From positions 1 through 64,000 of the forward strand of contig FONU01000014.1 in NCBI GenBank assembly GCA_900112995.1: 64,000 nt of DNA, given 5' to 3'. The translations under genes were made by a program, and so were the position numbers. The notes under the pieces were generated by a model. The model did no database searches and was not told the origin of the DNA. It saw only the letters and a program-made list of their open reading frames with translations. This document shows, one piece after another, positions 1-7,867 of this stretch. How positions within the stretch are numbered: position 1 is the first letter of the stretch; every line of letters starts with the position of its first letter. This DNA comes from [Lactobacillus] rogosae. Its GTDB lineage: Bacteria; Bacillota; Clostridia; Lachnospirales; Lachnospiraceae.

Positions 1-7
1 CTTGACA
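1..7 (+). rRNA. probable extreme 3' end of 23S rRNA (partial)
   Basis: The window opens with CTTGACA, which resembles the end of Clostridial 23S rRNA (usually GAGGGCTTGACC). It is followed by an AT-rich spacer containing GTGCAGTTTTGAAGG, a type of sequence I recall lying just after rRNA genes in these bacteria. Only a few bases are visible, so this is inference. No 5S rRNA is seen before the first tRNA. Confidence 0.3.
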
Positions 8-90
8 GGATACGGATGTATAAGATATATTTAATGTGCAGTTTTGAAGGAGCAATCCTTTAAATAATGAGTTAAGGAACTCAGGTGTAA

Positions 91-162
91 TCCTCGATAG
101 CTCAATGGTAGAGCACTCGGCTGTTAACCGAGTTGTTGTAGGTTCGAGCCCTACTCGGGGAG
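91..162 (+). tRNA. tRNA-Asn (GTT)
   Basis: A full cloverleaf can be folded. The 7-bp acceptor (TCCTCGA with TCGGGGA, one G-U pair) closes a D arm, an anticodon stem CTCGG/CCGAG around loop CTGTTAA, and a T arm with GGTTCGAGCC. The anticodon GTT reads Asn codons. The discriminator is G and no CCA is encoded. It is first of three tRNAs. Confidence 0.97.
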
Positions 163-221
163 CTGTAAGAATGAATTCGTGATAGCTCACACTCATTCTT
201 ATTTTTTTTAATAGATATTTC

Positions 222-293
222 GGCTCCATGGTCAAGCGGTTAAGACACCACCCTTTCACGGTGGTATCAGGGGTTCAAATCCCCTTGGAGTCA
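222..293 (+). tRNA. tRNA-Glu (TTC)
   Basis: The acceptor GGCTCCA pairs with TGGAGTC. The anticodon stem CCACC/GGTGG holds loop CTTTCAC, giving anticodon TTC (Glu). The T arm GGGGTTCAAATCCCC is canonical. CCA is not encoded. It lies 59 bp after tRNA-Asn. Confidence 0.97.
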
Positions 294-326
294 TTTTTTG
301 TTCTTACTATGAATATAATATGTTAT

Positions 327-397
327 GGCGACATAGCCAAGTGGTAAGGCGTGGGTCTGCAACACCCTGATCACCAGTTCGAATCTGGTTGTCGCCT
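327..397 (+). tRNA. tRNA-Cys (GCA)
   Basis: The acceptor GGCGACA pairs with TGTCGCC and the discriminator is U, as required for cysteinyl-tRNA synthetase. The anticodon loop CTGCAAC gives GCA (Cys). The T arm CCAGTTCGAATCTGG is canonical. It is last in the cluster and sits directly before a terminator. Confidence 0.97.
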
Positions 398-401
398 CTT
401 T

Positions 402-434
402 AACCATCTCACAATTATGTGAGATGGTTTTTTT
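402..434 (+). terminator. Rho-independent terminator of the tRNA cluster
   Basis: A perfect 12-bp inverted repeat (402-413 with 418-429) has a 4-nt loop and is followed by a T-run. It begins five bases after tRNA-Cys. Confidence 0.92.
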
Positions 435-610
435 GTGTAATAGAAAATTCAGATAGAATTCCCTATTATACTGATGTACGCTCGTGCAAAGATGTAGTTA
501 GTCACTGGTGACCGCACTCTGTGCTAGGATGTGCGTTGCACATTCTTTTTGCAATGTGATGTATTATTTATTTTGAAAGATATTTGAGAAAGATATTTGA
601 GATATATTAT

Positions 611-638
611 TTTACAAAGATTTTTGATATGTTATAAT
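611..638 (+). promoter_or_regulatory. sigma-A type promoter for the lipoprotein operon
   Basis: TTTACA (611-616), a 16-bp spacer and TATAAT (633-638) precede the gene at 683. Bases 435-610 hold no gene; they contain a small hairpin, CACATT/AATGTG, at 540-560. Confidence 0.7.
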
Positions 639-682
639 ATATTAAATAGGTTTTATAAATAAGTCAGAGGTAATGGTGAATA

Positions 683-1564
683 ATGAATACAACTAACATT
701 TTTAAGCAGTTCATTAAGAATACTGTGGGTAAGTTTACAAGAATTAAATTCACAAAGAACGGTACTATAAGAAAGATTACAGGAATTGCCGCTATTATAT
801 CAATAATGGCAGGGACGACAGCCTGTGGTAACAGAACAGAAGCAGTTATAACAGATAATAATGAAGATATAACAAGTTATAAGGAATATGCTACAGTGGA
901 AGAAAGCAAGGCTTCCAAGTTCCAATATACAGATTTAACAATTAATTCGCTTAAATATATGATGACAGAAGCGGCAGTTAAGAATATATATGGCACACCG
1001 GTATCAGAATATGAGTCTACAGAAAAAGACTCTAATGCCAATGCGGAATATTCGGAAAAGGTATGCTCTTATAATGATTTGACTCTTATATTTGTAAAGT
1101 TCACAGATGACGGCAGGACAGCTGGAAAGAATGAAAATGGTACATACAAGCTGACAGCGGCGGCATCAGTAAGCGATAAAGATGTATTTTCAAGAGGACT
1201 TAAGGTCGGTATGTCGGTTGACTCAATATTAAGCGTATATTACAGGGATCAAGACTATAAGAATAATTATTATACATCAGATGACAGCACAGCAGTGCTG
1301 GGTAAATATCTATATGGAAGCTTTACACTAGATGAGCTTGACAAGGTTAATACTAAAGATGCAATTGCTTATGGATTAATTAATTTTAATGGTTATGACA
1401 GTGATGAAACAGCAGATAATTATATAATAGAATTTACATATTTTGCACCTGACTATAAAAATGGAACTGCATCAGTAGATGATGATTTTGCACAGATAGC
1501 ATTTGATATAGATAACAATGGCGTAATAACAGCTATAAGATGGTACTATTATCCACAGCAGTAG
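683..1564 (+). CDS. putative secreted lipoprotein, unknown function
   Basis: The 293-residue product has a basic N-terminus of about 30 residues, then a hydrophobic segment ending in TTACG, which resembles a lipobox (cysteine near residue 48). The lead before the hydrophobic stretch is unusually long for a signal peptide. The mature part is acidic, rich in Asp, Asn and Tyr, and looks like an extracellular folded domain. I recognise no family. An AGAGG ribosome site at 666-670 lies rather far from the ATG. It is first in an apparent operon with the Wzz-like and BY-kinase-like genes, which suggests an envelope role. Membrane anchoring by lipidation is inference from the signal. Confidence 0.75.
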   Translation: MNTTNIFKQFIKNTVGKFTRIKFTKNGTIRKITGIAAIISIMAGTTACGNRTEAVITDNNEDITSYKEYATVEESKASKFQYTDLTINSLKYMMTEAAVKNIYGTPVSEYESTEKDSNANAEYSEKVCSYNDLTLIFVKFTDDGRTAGKNENGTYKLTAAASVSDKDVFSRGLKVGMSVDSILSVYYRDQDYKNNYYTSDDSTAVLGKYLYGSFTLDELDKVNTKDAIAYGLINFNGYDSDETADNYIIEFTYFAPDYKNGTASVDDDFAQIAFDIDNNGVITAIRWYYYPQQ

Positions 1565-1600
1565 TGGAAATTAAGATAATATGTTAAGAAGGAGAAGGAC

Positions 1601-3019
1601 ATGAAGAGATTTTCAAGGTGTGTGCTAATATTAATATTAGTAGCAATTCTTAGTGGAGTAAGCGGATATATGTACGAGAACAAGATGATATATCCAATGT
1701 ATGAATCGACAACACAGTTATATGTTGTGCCTGGAGAAGAAAATGAGGCTTCAATAAGAGCCAATAATGGTGGGTTGAAGGAAGATTTTACTATTATTTT
1801 CAAGAGCAGTGTGGTAATATCTGCGGCACAGAGAGTGGCAGGAACATCAGAGGATATAGCACAGTATTTAACAGTTTCATCTCCTGCTAACAGTAATATA
1901 GTAGAGATTAAATGCGTCAATCCAGACCAGAATACAGCAAAGAAATATGTTGATGCGGTAGCTACAACAGCAGTTAAGACAACATCTATAATACCGGTTA
2001 AGTCAATTCAGATATTATCAGAGGGTACATCTACAGGTGTAGCATTTAAGCCGGATTTATACAGAAATACAATTATAATTACAGCCATTGCAAGTGCAGT
2101 ATGTCTTTTTATAGAGATAATTGTATGCCTTTGCATAAGTGCATTTAAGTCAAAGGATGAAGATTTTAACCACGAATTTGAATACGAGAGAAGATTTGGT
2201 AATGTGGAGTATATTGACCACAAGCCAGACTTAATTGAAACATCTAAAGATAAGAAAGAAAAGGTTTTGAAACATTCTAATAAGAAGAATAAAGATGAAG
2301 ATATCCTTATTAATATAGAGGATGAAAAGCAAGTCTATGAAGCTGATGATGAAGAAGATTTGGATGAGGATATTCTTCGCGAGGCTGCTCAGGACGAAGA
2401 TATATTAAAAGATACAGATACAATAGAAGAAGCAGAGGACGAAGCCGATTATGAGGCACAGGCGGAAGTGGCAGCTACTATAAGTGAGGATAATGCAGGC
2501 ACACAGCTGGATAATGCCAACAAGAACGTAAAGCCAGCATCAGCCAGTACAGTACAGTCTGCTAGCGTAGAAGCACCAGTCAGCACAGCACAGTCTGCTA
2601 GCGTAGAAGCACCGGACAGCACAGTACAGTCTGCTAGTGTAGAAGCACCAGTCAGCACAGTACAGTCTGTTAGTGTAGAAGCACCAGTCGATGCAGAACA
2701 ATCCTCTAGTGCAGAAGTACCAGCCAGAACGGAGACCTTAGCTAGTGCTGTAGAAGTTGAAAAGCCAGTACAGGAAGTTAAAGCTGCAGAGCCAGTCAAT
2801 GAGGCAGACCAGTCAGCACAAGAGTCTGATGCAGCCAGCCAGAAAGCTAATGTTGTAAGTGAACCAGTGGTTTCAGCCGTTGGAGCAGAAGTTGACAAGG
2901 CTCAGCTTAATAATGCAGGCAATAATACAGATTTGAACAATAATACAGATATAAATGATAGCGAAGAGGTTAATTCTGAAAGCAGAAAGTTCAGAATTTT
3001 AGGTACAATAAGAAAGTAG
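1601..3019 (+). CDS. Wzz/CapA-like membrane protein with repeat-bearing cytoplasmic tail
   Basis: A start after AAGGAG gives 472 residues. TM1 lies at about residues 6-24, an extracytoplasmic region with the look of the Wzz domain follows (YESTTQLYVVP, then a beta/alpha segment near 50-145), and TM2 lies at about 158-181. This is the layout of polysaccharide co-polymerase / CapA-type activators, which regulate chain length and activate a cytoplasmic tyrosine kinase. The roughly 290-residue tail is atypical: it is highly acidic, then contains five 12-residue repeats, and has no Tyr cluster. The next gene encodes a BY-kinase-like protein, the usual partner. No polysaccharide biosynthesis genes are nearby, so the exported polymer is unknown. 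Confidence 0.7.
   Translation: MKRFSRCVLILILVAILSGVSGYMYENKMIYPMYESTTQLYVVPGEENEASIRANNGGLKEDFTIIFKSSVVISAAQRVAGTSEDIAQYLTVSSPANSNIVEIKCVNPDQNTAKKYVDAVATTAVKTTSIIPVKSIQILSEGTSTGVAFKPDLYRNTIIITAIASAVCLFIEIIVCLCISAFKSKDEDFNHEFEYERRFGNVEYIDHKPDLIETSKDKKEKVLKHSNKKNKDEDILINIEDEKQVYEADDEEDLDEDILREAAQDEDILKDTDTIEEAEDEADYEAQAEVAATISEDNAGTQLDNANKNVKPASASTVQSASVEAPVSTAQSASVEAPDSTVQSASVEAPVSTVQSVSVEAPVDAEQSSSAEVPARTETLASAVEVEKPVQEVKAAEPVNEADQSAQESDAASQKANVVSEPVVSAVGAEVDKAQLNNAGNNTDLNNNTDINDSEEVNSESRKFRILGTIRK
2546..2725 (+). repeat. five tandem 36-bp repeats inside the Wzz-like gene
   Basis: Five in-frame 36-bp units encode 12-residue units of the pattern STVQSASVEAPV, degenerating in the last unit (DAEQSSSAEVPA). 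The middle units are nearly identical at DNA level. They encode residues 316-375, a Ser/Val/Ala/Pro/Glu-rich low-complexity linker. Copy number could change by slippage. Confidence 0.9.
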
Positions 3020-3037
3020 TTAAAAGGGTGAAGTCGT

Positions 3038-3622
3038 ATGTATAGTGTAAATGTTGACAAATTAGTTAAAACATCAGAAACACAAGCAGAAAGTCTTTTA
3101 GAAATAACAGATAATATTATAGAGGGACTTGGAAATCACAAAGCATTTGCAGTGCTTGGCGGTAAGGTGGATACATTTAAAATAGCCTATAATATTATGG
3201 AAAAAGGCAATAAAGTGCTTTTTGTGGACGGAGATATAAGGACAGATGTATTTCTTGGAAAGTATAAGCTTGGCAAGAGTGCGAAGGGTGTGCTTGATTA
3301 TATTAAAAGACCTGAGAAGAATGAAGAAATAGTCTGTGTAACTAATCACAAGAATTTGAGCCTTATATTTACAGGTATCAATGAAGATGGTGTTGTGACA
3401 GATGATGAGATAATGATATTTAAGTCACTTATAGATAAGTATTCTAAAGAATATGATTATATTGTGGTGGACTCAGATGAGGATGGAACACTTGCTGCAT
3501 TTTGTGGATATGCGGCAATAATAGCTGAAAAGGAAACTTACGATGAGGACGAGCTTAATAACAGAGTTATACAGTTAGAAGATAAGGAGTGTAATGTATT
3601 AGGAGTTATTATAAGAGAATAG
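3038..3622 (+). CDS. BY-kinase/MinD-like protein with degenerate Walker A
   Basis: The 194-residue product has the fold pattern of CapB/YwqD-type bacterial tyrosine kinases: a beta strand (AFAVLGG), a Walker A'-like strand VLFVDGDIRTD near residues 66-76, and a Walker B-like YDYIVVDSDEDG near 143. Where the P-loop GxxxxGK[ST] should be, the sequence is LGGKVDTFK, lacking the Gly-Lys-Ser/Thr core. The C-terminus has no tyrosine cluster. It is probably a non-catalytic partner of the upstream Wzz-like protein. It follows that gene by 18 bp and is cotranscribed. Confidence 0.65.
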   Translation: MYSVNVDKLVKTSETQAESLLEITDNIIEGLGNHKAFAVLGGKVDTFKIAYNIMEKGNKVLFVDGDIRTDVFLGKYKLGKSAKGVLDYIKRPEKNEEIVCVTNHKNLSLIFTGINEDGVVTDDEIMIFKSLIDKYSKEYDYIVVDSDEDGTLAAFCGYAAIIAEKETYDEDELNNRVIQLEDKECNVLGVIIRE

Positions 3623-3626
3623 GTCT

Positions 3627-3824
3627 ATGATTAAATTAGAATGTGGCGATATTATTAAAATGAAGAAGAAACACCCTTGTGGCAGTGACGAGTGGGAAGT
3701 TATTAAAGTGGGTGCGGATATTAAGTTAAAATGCTGTGGTTGTATGCATGAGATAATTTTAAAGCGTTCGCTTGTTGAAAAAAATACAAAAAAAATACAA
3801 AAATCAGTCAATAATGACTTGTAA
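3627..3824 (+). CDS. DUF951 family protein
   Basis: The 65-residue protein matches the small DUF951 family, with the features KKKHPCGSDEWEV, GADIKLKC and CCGC. These cysteines suggest a metal-binding or nucleic-acid-binding ribbon, but the function is not established. I recall the family commonly next to rpsF, as here. It begins 4 bp after the preceding stop, so it is probably translated from the same message. The Lys/Asn-rich C-terminus overlaps the rpsF promoter. Confidence 0.85.
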   Translation: MIKLECGDIIKMKKKHPCGSDEWEVIKVGADIKLKCCGCMHEIILKRSLVEKNTKKIQKSVNNDL

Positions 3825-3847
3825 GAATTATAATTATGTGCTATAAT
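3819..3847 (+). promoter_or_regulatory. promoter of the rpsF-ssb-rpsR operon
   Basis: TTGTAA (3819-3824), a 17-bp spacer and TATAAT (3842-3847). The -35 includes the DUF951 stop codon. The transcript leader of about 75 nt can form a weak AT-rich hairpin. Confidence 0.7.
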
Positions 3848-3930
3848 CAATCCTCGTGATATTATTAATCCTTGTTCTTTTTATATTTTAATAAAAGGGA
3901 CCTAAAGACCAGAAGGAGGTGCGACGTAGA

Positions 3931-4218
3931 ATGAATAAGTATGAATTAGCATTAGTTGTTAGCGCAAACGTCGAGGATGAAGTAAGAAACGCTACAGTAG
4001 AGCAGGTTAAGGAATTAATCACTCGTTTTGGCGGTACAATTACTGATCCAGGTACTTGCGAGAAGAAGAAGCTTGCATACGAAATCCAGCATATGAGCGA
4101 AGGATACTACAACTTCATTAAGTTTGAAGCTGATGCAGCTACACCAGCAGAAGTTGAGTCAAGAATTCGTATTATGGAGAACGTTATTAGATTCTTAATC
4201 GTTAAAGATGGAGAATAA
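3931..4218 (+). CDS. rpsF: 30S ribosomal protein S6
   Basis: The 95-residue product begins MNKYELALVV and matches bacterial S6 in length and pattern (YELALVVSANVEDEV, KKKLAYEIQHMSEGYYNFIKFEA, RIMENVIRFLIVK). S6 binds S18 on the platform of the small subunit. A GTG at 3919 is also in frame, but it overlaps the Shine-Dalgarno sequence AGGAGGT (3914-3920), so the ATG at 3931 is the start. It heads the conserved rpsF-ssb-rpsR operon. Confidence 0.97.
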   Translation: MNKYELALVVSANVEDEVRNATVEQVKELITRFGGTITDPGTCEKKKLAYEIQHMSEGYYNFIKFEADAATPAEVESRIRIMENVIRFLIVKDGE

Positions 4219-4266
4219 TTGATTGACGTTTAGGCTTACAACTCTTTATAGAAGAGGAGAATAAGT

Positions 4267-4716
4267 ATGAACAAAGTTATATTAATGGGTAGACTGACAA
4301 GAGAACCAGATGTACGCTATTCACAGAATGCAGATGGCTCTATGGCAGTAGCAAGATATACATTAGCAGTAGACAGAAGACGTGCAAGAAACAATAATGA
4401 TGAGCAGTCAGCTGATTTTATCAGTTGTGTTGCTTTTGGTAGATCTGGAGAATTTGCTGAAAAGTATCTTCATCAGGGAACTAAGATTGTTGTTACAGGA
4501 CGTATCCAGACAGGTAGTTATACTAATAAGGATGGACAGAGAGTCTACACTACTGATGTTGTTGTTGAAGAACAGGAATTTGCTGAAAGTAAATCCGCTG
4601 CGTCAGGTGAGACAGCAGCATATACACCATCAAGACCAGAACCAAGCGCTGCTGCTGGGGATGGATTTATGAATATTCCTGATGGCGTTGAAGACGAGGG
4701 TTTACCTTTCAATTAA
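4267..4716 (+). CDS. ssb: single-stranded DNA-binding protein
   Basis: The product has 149 residues. An N-terminal OB fold (MNKVILMGRLTREPDVRYS, FISCVAFGRSGEFAEKYL, GTKIVVTGRIQTGSYTNKDG) is followed by a flexible linker and the acidic tip DEGLPFN, the partner-binding tail in its usual form. SSB coats single-stranded DNA in replication, repair and recombination. A good AGAGGAG ribosome site precedes the ATG. Its position between rpsF and rpsR is the classic Firmicutes arrangement. Confidence 0.97.
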   Translation: MNKVILMGRLTREPDVRYSQNADGSMAVARYTLAVDRRRARNNNDEQSADFISCVAFGRSGEFAEKYLHQGTKIVVTGRIQTGSYTNKDGQRVYTTDVVVEEQEFAESKSAASGETAAYTPSRPEPSAAAGDGFMNIPDGVEDEGLPFN

Positions 4717-4734
4717 GATAGGAGGTAACTTGAT

Positions 4735-4998
4735 ATGCCAGATAAGAAGGCTGAAAGACCAGAGGGTCAGATGAGAAGAAGACCAATGCGCAGAAGAAAG
4801 AAAGTATGTGCATTTTGTGCTGATGCAAACAAGGCATTAGATTATAAGGATGTTGCTTTATTAAAGAAGTATGTATCTGAAAGAGGTAAGATTCTTCCTA
4901 GAAGAATTACTGGTAACTGTGCTAAGCACCAGAGAGCACTTACAGTTGCAGTTAAGAGAGCTAGACATGTAGCACTTTTACCTTACACAGTAGAATAA
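4735..4998 (+). CDS. rpsR: 30S ribosomal protein S18
   Basis: The 87-residue product has the S18 signature: a Cys pair in [10 protein letters not shown], then [25 protein letters not shown] and a basic end [19 protein letters not shown]. It pairs with S6 on the 30S platform. The Cys/His set (C-x2-C, then C-x2-H) suggests the zinc-binding form of S18. It ends the operon and is followed by a terminator. Confidence 0.97.
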   Translation: MPDKKAERPEGQMRRRPMRRRKKVCAFCADANKALDYKDVALLKKYVSERGKILPRRITGNCAKHQRALTVAVKRARHVALLPYTVE

Positions 4999-5033
4999 TT
5001 ATAATTGTAGGTTAGTATAATCTGCGGTTTAAA

Positions 5034-5076
5034 GAGCTTTCACAGACGTATATGTTTGTGAAAGCTTTTTTAATTT
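5034..5076 (+). terminator. terminator of the rpsF-ssb-rpsR operon
   Basis: A 10-bp perfect stem (AGCTTTCACA at 5035-5044 with TGTGAAAGCT at 5057-5066) is followed by a T-rich tract. Confidence 0.9.
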
Positions 5077-5208
5077 TATTATACAGATATGTTTAAATAT
5101 ATTTTGGTTATTAACTTTGCCTGTAGGTAAGGCTTAGAATATGTATCTTAATGAAGATAAGGATAATTGTGTAATTGAGCTTTGGGATAGATAATTATTT
5201 AATATAGC

Positions 5209-5237
5209 TTTTAAGACAGATGAAGTTGTGTTATAAT
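5209..5237 (+). promoter_or_regulatory. putative promoter of gdpP-rplI-dnaB
   Basis: A consensus TATAAT (5232-5237) lies 64 bp before gdpP. The best -35 at 17-bp spacing is a weak TTTTAA (5209-5214). The rest of 5077-5300 shows nothing else. Confidence 0.5.
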
Positions 5238-5300
5238 TTGCATATGCGTTTGGGCATAGTAGTGTGCTGTATATAAGCAAGCAGGAATTGAGGAATTAAT

Positions 5301-7355
5301 ATGAATAATAAGCAAACAAAGTCATTCAAACCATCTGGCAGGCTTAATTCTATATTTTTATGGCCTGTAGGTCTTGGTATATTACTTGTATTACTTGATA
5401 TATTATTATGTTTTGTGAGTAGTGTGGCAGCGTCAATTGTTGCAGTATTTATAGTTATATATGCCTTTGTCTGTGCGATGATGATATGCTATTTTCGTCC
5501 AAGAATAATAAAGGAGATAGTGGAATTTTCTTCCAATTATTCTCAGGTACAAAGACAGCTGCTGTATGAGTTAAGCATACCTTATTGCCTTTTGGATAAT
5601 AAAGGTAATATTTTATGGATGAATGCTTCTATGCAGGCAAGTATTAACAGAAAGAATGATCTTAATAAAAATATTTCTACAATCATACCTGAGTTATCAG
5701 CCAATGTATTCAGGAATTTTGAGGATTTCAAAGAAATCAGGGTCGCATTTAATGACAGGGACTACCGTGTTGAAATGAAGAGAATAAGTGCTGATATAAT
5801 CACACAAGGTGTTAATATTCTTGCCAAAGATTATAATTCTTCGCTTGTAGCTATGTATATGTTTGATGAAACGGATATTAACCAGTACATACAGAAGATA
5901 AGAGATGAAAGGTTTGTAGTCGGGCTTGTATATATAGATAATTATGAAGATGCACTTGAAAGTGTAGATGATGTGCGTCGTTCTTTATTTGTCGGACTTG
6001 TAGATAAGAGAGTTAATAAATATTTCTCAGCTGGTGCGGCTATTATAAGAAAACTGGAGAAAGATAAATATCTTGTTGTATTCAGATATAAGTTCCTTGA
6101 GAAGCTTCTCGCAGATAAATTCAGTCTTGTGGAAGATATAAAGAGCGTAAAAGTCGGTAATGAAAAGACACTTACATTAAGTATTGCCATAGGAACTGGT
6201 GCGGCTGATTATGCCAGAAATTATGATATTGCCAAGGCGGCTATGGATCTGGCACTTGGACGTGGCGGTGACCAGGCAGTTATCAAAGATGGTGAGAAGA
6301 TATACTATTATGGTGGAAAGAGTCAGCAGATGGAGAAGAATACACGAGTAAAGGTACGTGTAAAAGCCCACGCTTTAAGACAGATATTAGAGGCTAATGA
6401 CAATGTGCTTATTATGGGACATAATCTGCCAGATATAGATTCATTTGGTTCTGCACTTGGTATATATATTATTGCCAAGAAGTTCGGCAAGGAAGCTCAT
6501 ATTGTATTTGGCGAGATTTCAAGCAGTGTCAGACCATTTATGAACCGTTTTATAGATAAAGAAGAATATCCAGATGATATGTTTATTAAAAAAGAGGAAG
6601 CAGAGAATTATCTTACAGCATCAACGGTAGTTATAGTTGTAGATGTGAACAGACCACAGAGAACAGAGTGTCCGCAGCTTCTTGATAAATGTAAGACTAT
6701 AATTGTATTTGACCACCACAGACGTTCAAGCGATACAATTACTGGTGCGGTGCTTTCTTATGTAGACCCATATGCTTCATCAGCCTGTGAAATGGTCACA
6801 GAGATGATACAGTATGTTGATGATGGAATTAAGCTTAAAGCATTTGAGGCAGATGCACTATATGCGGGAATATCAATAGATACAGATGGATTTAACAGCA
6901 AGTCAGGTCCACGTACATTTGAGGCCGCGGCATTCTTAAGACGACACGGTGCAGATGTTACAAGAGTAAGGAAAATGCTTAGGAATGATATGAATGAATA
7001 TAAGGCGATAGCTTCGGCAGTAAGCAAATCAGAGGTATACAAGTCTGCATTTGCTATTACTGTATTTGACGGAGAAGGTCTTGAAAGCCCGACTATAGGT
7101 GGTGCAAAGGCTGCGAACCAGCTTCTTGATATATCAGGAATAAAGGCTTCATTTGTTATTACACAATATGAAGATAAATTATATATAAGTGCAAGATCCA
7201 TAGACGAGGTAAATGTACAGCTCGTTATGGAAAAGCTTGGCGGTGGCGGACATATGAGTATTGCCGGTGCTCAGCTTACGAATTGTACAATACAGCAGGC
7301 AGTTAATACAATTAAACTTACTCTCGACAATATGCTTGCTGAGGGCGAGATATAG
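5301..7355 (+). CDS. gdpP: c-di-AMP phosphodiesterase GdpP
   Basis: The 684-residue membrane protein has the GdpP layout: two TM segments (about 17-37 and 40-62), a PAS-like domain (about 75-175), a degenerate GGDEF domain (about 180-330), then DHH and DHHA1 domains. Catalytic motifs are visible: HNLPDIDSFGS near 372, VVDVNRP near 440, FDHHRR near 471, IDTDGF near 525 and GGGGHMSIAGA near 640. It cleaves c-di-AMP to pApA and so tunes K+ transport, osmotic balance and wall stress. The gdpP-rplI-dnaB order is conserved in Firmicutes. The degenerate GGDEF is normal for the family. Confidence 0.95.
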   Translation: MNNKQTKSFKPSGRLNSIFLWPVGLGILLVLLDILLCFVSSVAASIVAVFIVIYAFVCAMMICYFRPRIIKEIVEFSSNYSQVQRQLLYELSIPYCLLDNKGNILWMNASMQASINRKNDLNKNISTIIPELSANVFRNFEDFKEIRVAFNDRDYRVEMKRISADIITQGVNILAKDYNSSLVAMYMFDETDINQYIQKIRDERFVVGLVYIDNYEDALESVDDVRRSLFVGLVDKRVNKYFSAGAAIIRKLEKDKYLVVFRYKFLEKLLADKFSLVEDIKSVKVGNEKTLTLSIAIGTGAADYARNYDIAKAAMDLALGRGGDQAVIKDGEKIYYYGGKSQQMEKNTRVKVRVKAHALRQILEANDNVLIMGHNLPDIDSFGSALGIYIIAKKFGKEAHIVFGEISSSVRPFMNRFIDKEEYPDDMFIKKEEAENYLTASTVVIVVDVNRPQRTECPQLLDKCKTIIVFDHHRRSSDTITGAVLSYVDPYASSACEMVTEMIQYVDDGIKLKAFEADALYAGISIDTDGFNSKSGPRTFEAAAFLRRHGADVTRVRKMLRNDMNEYKAIASAVSKSEVYKSAFAITVFDGEGLESPTIGGAKAANQLLDISGIKASFVITQYEDKLYISARSIDEVNVQLVMEKLGGGGHMSIAGAQLTNCTIQQAVNTIKLTLDNMLAEGEI

Positions 7356-7397
7356 TATAAGCTTAAGCACAGATAAAGTGCAGAAAAGAGGTTAATT

Positions 7398-7844
7398 ATG
7401 GAAGTTATTTTATTAGAAGATGTAAGAACATTAGGTAAAAAGGGACAGATTGTTAAGATAAATGATGGATATGCCAGAAATTATGTTATATCTAAGAAGC
7501 TTGGTATAGAAGCTACACCTAAAAATCTTAATGACCTTAAGCTTCAGAAGAAGAGAGAAGAAAAAGAGGCAGCAGAAGAGCTTGCGATGGCTAAAGAGCT
7601 TGCTGCAACTATCGAAGATAAATCCGTTACAGTATATATGAAGACAGGTGAGGGTGGAAGAACATTTGGAACAATATCAACTAAGGAAGTAGCCGCAGCT
7701 GTTAAGGAACAGCTTGGACTTGAAGTTGATAAGAAGAAGATGAAGCTTGATGAGCCTATTAAGACTTTAGGTACACATATAATTGCACTTAAGCTTCATA
7801 AAGATGTAACAGCTAAATTGACTGTTAAAGTAGTGGAGAAATAA
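7398..7844 (+). CDS. rplI: 50S ribosomal protein L9
   Basis: The 148-residue product has the typical L9 form: N-terminal RNA-binding domain ([30 protein letters not shown]), a long Lys/Glu/Ala-rich helix, and the C-terminal domain ending in [14 protein letters not shown]9 binds 23S rRNA at the base of the L1 stalk. It lies 42 bp after gdpP and 23 bp before dnaB in one operon, with an AGAGG ribosome site. Confidence 0.97.
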   Translation: MEVILLEDVRTLGKKGQIVKINDGYARNYVISKKLGIEATPKNLNDLKLQKKREEKEAAEELAMAKELAATIEDKSVTVYMKTGEGGRTFGTISTKEVAAAVKEQLGLEVDKKKMKLDEPIKTLGTHIIALKLHKDVTAKLTVKVVEK

Positions 7845-7867
7845 TACATTTGTATAAGTGAGGAACT

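Noticed and set aside
2449-2898. Antisense ORF across the repeats of the Wzz-like gene
   Set aside because: It is open because of the repeat composition and has no ribosome site.
3848-3930. S6:S18-binding leader RNA upstream of rpsF
   Set aside because: The leader has only a weak AT-rich hairpin and I cannot see the conserved CCG bulge with confidence.
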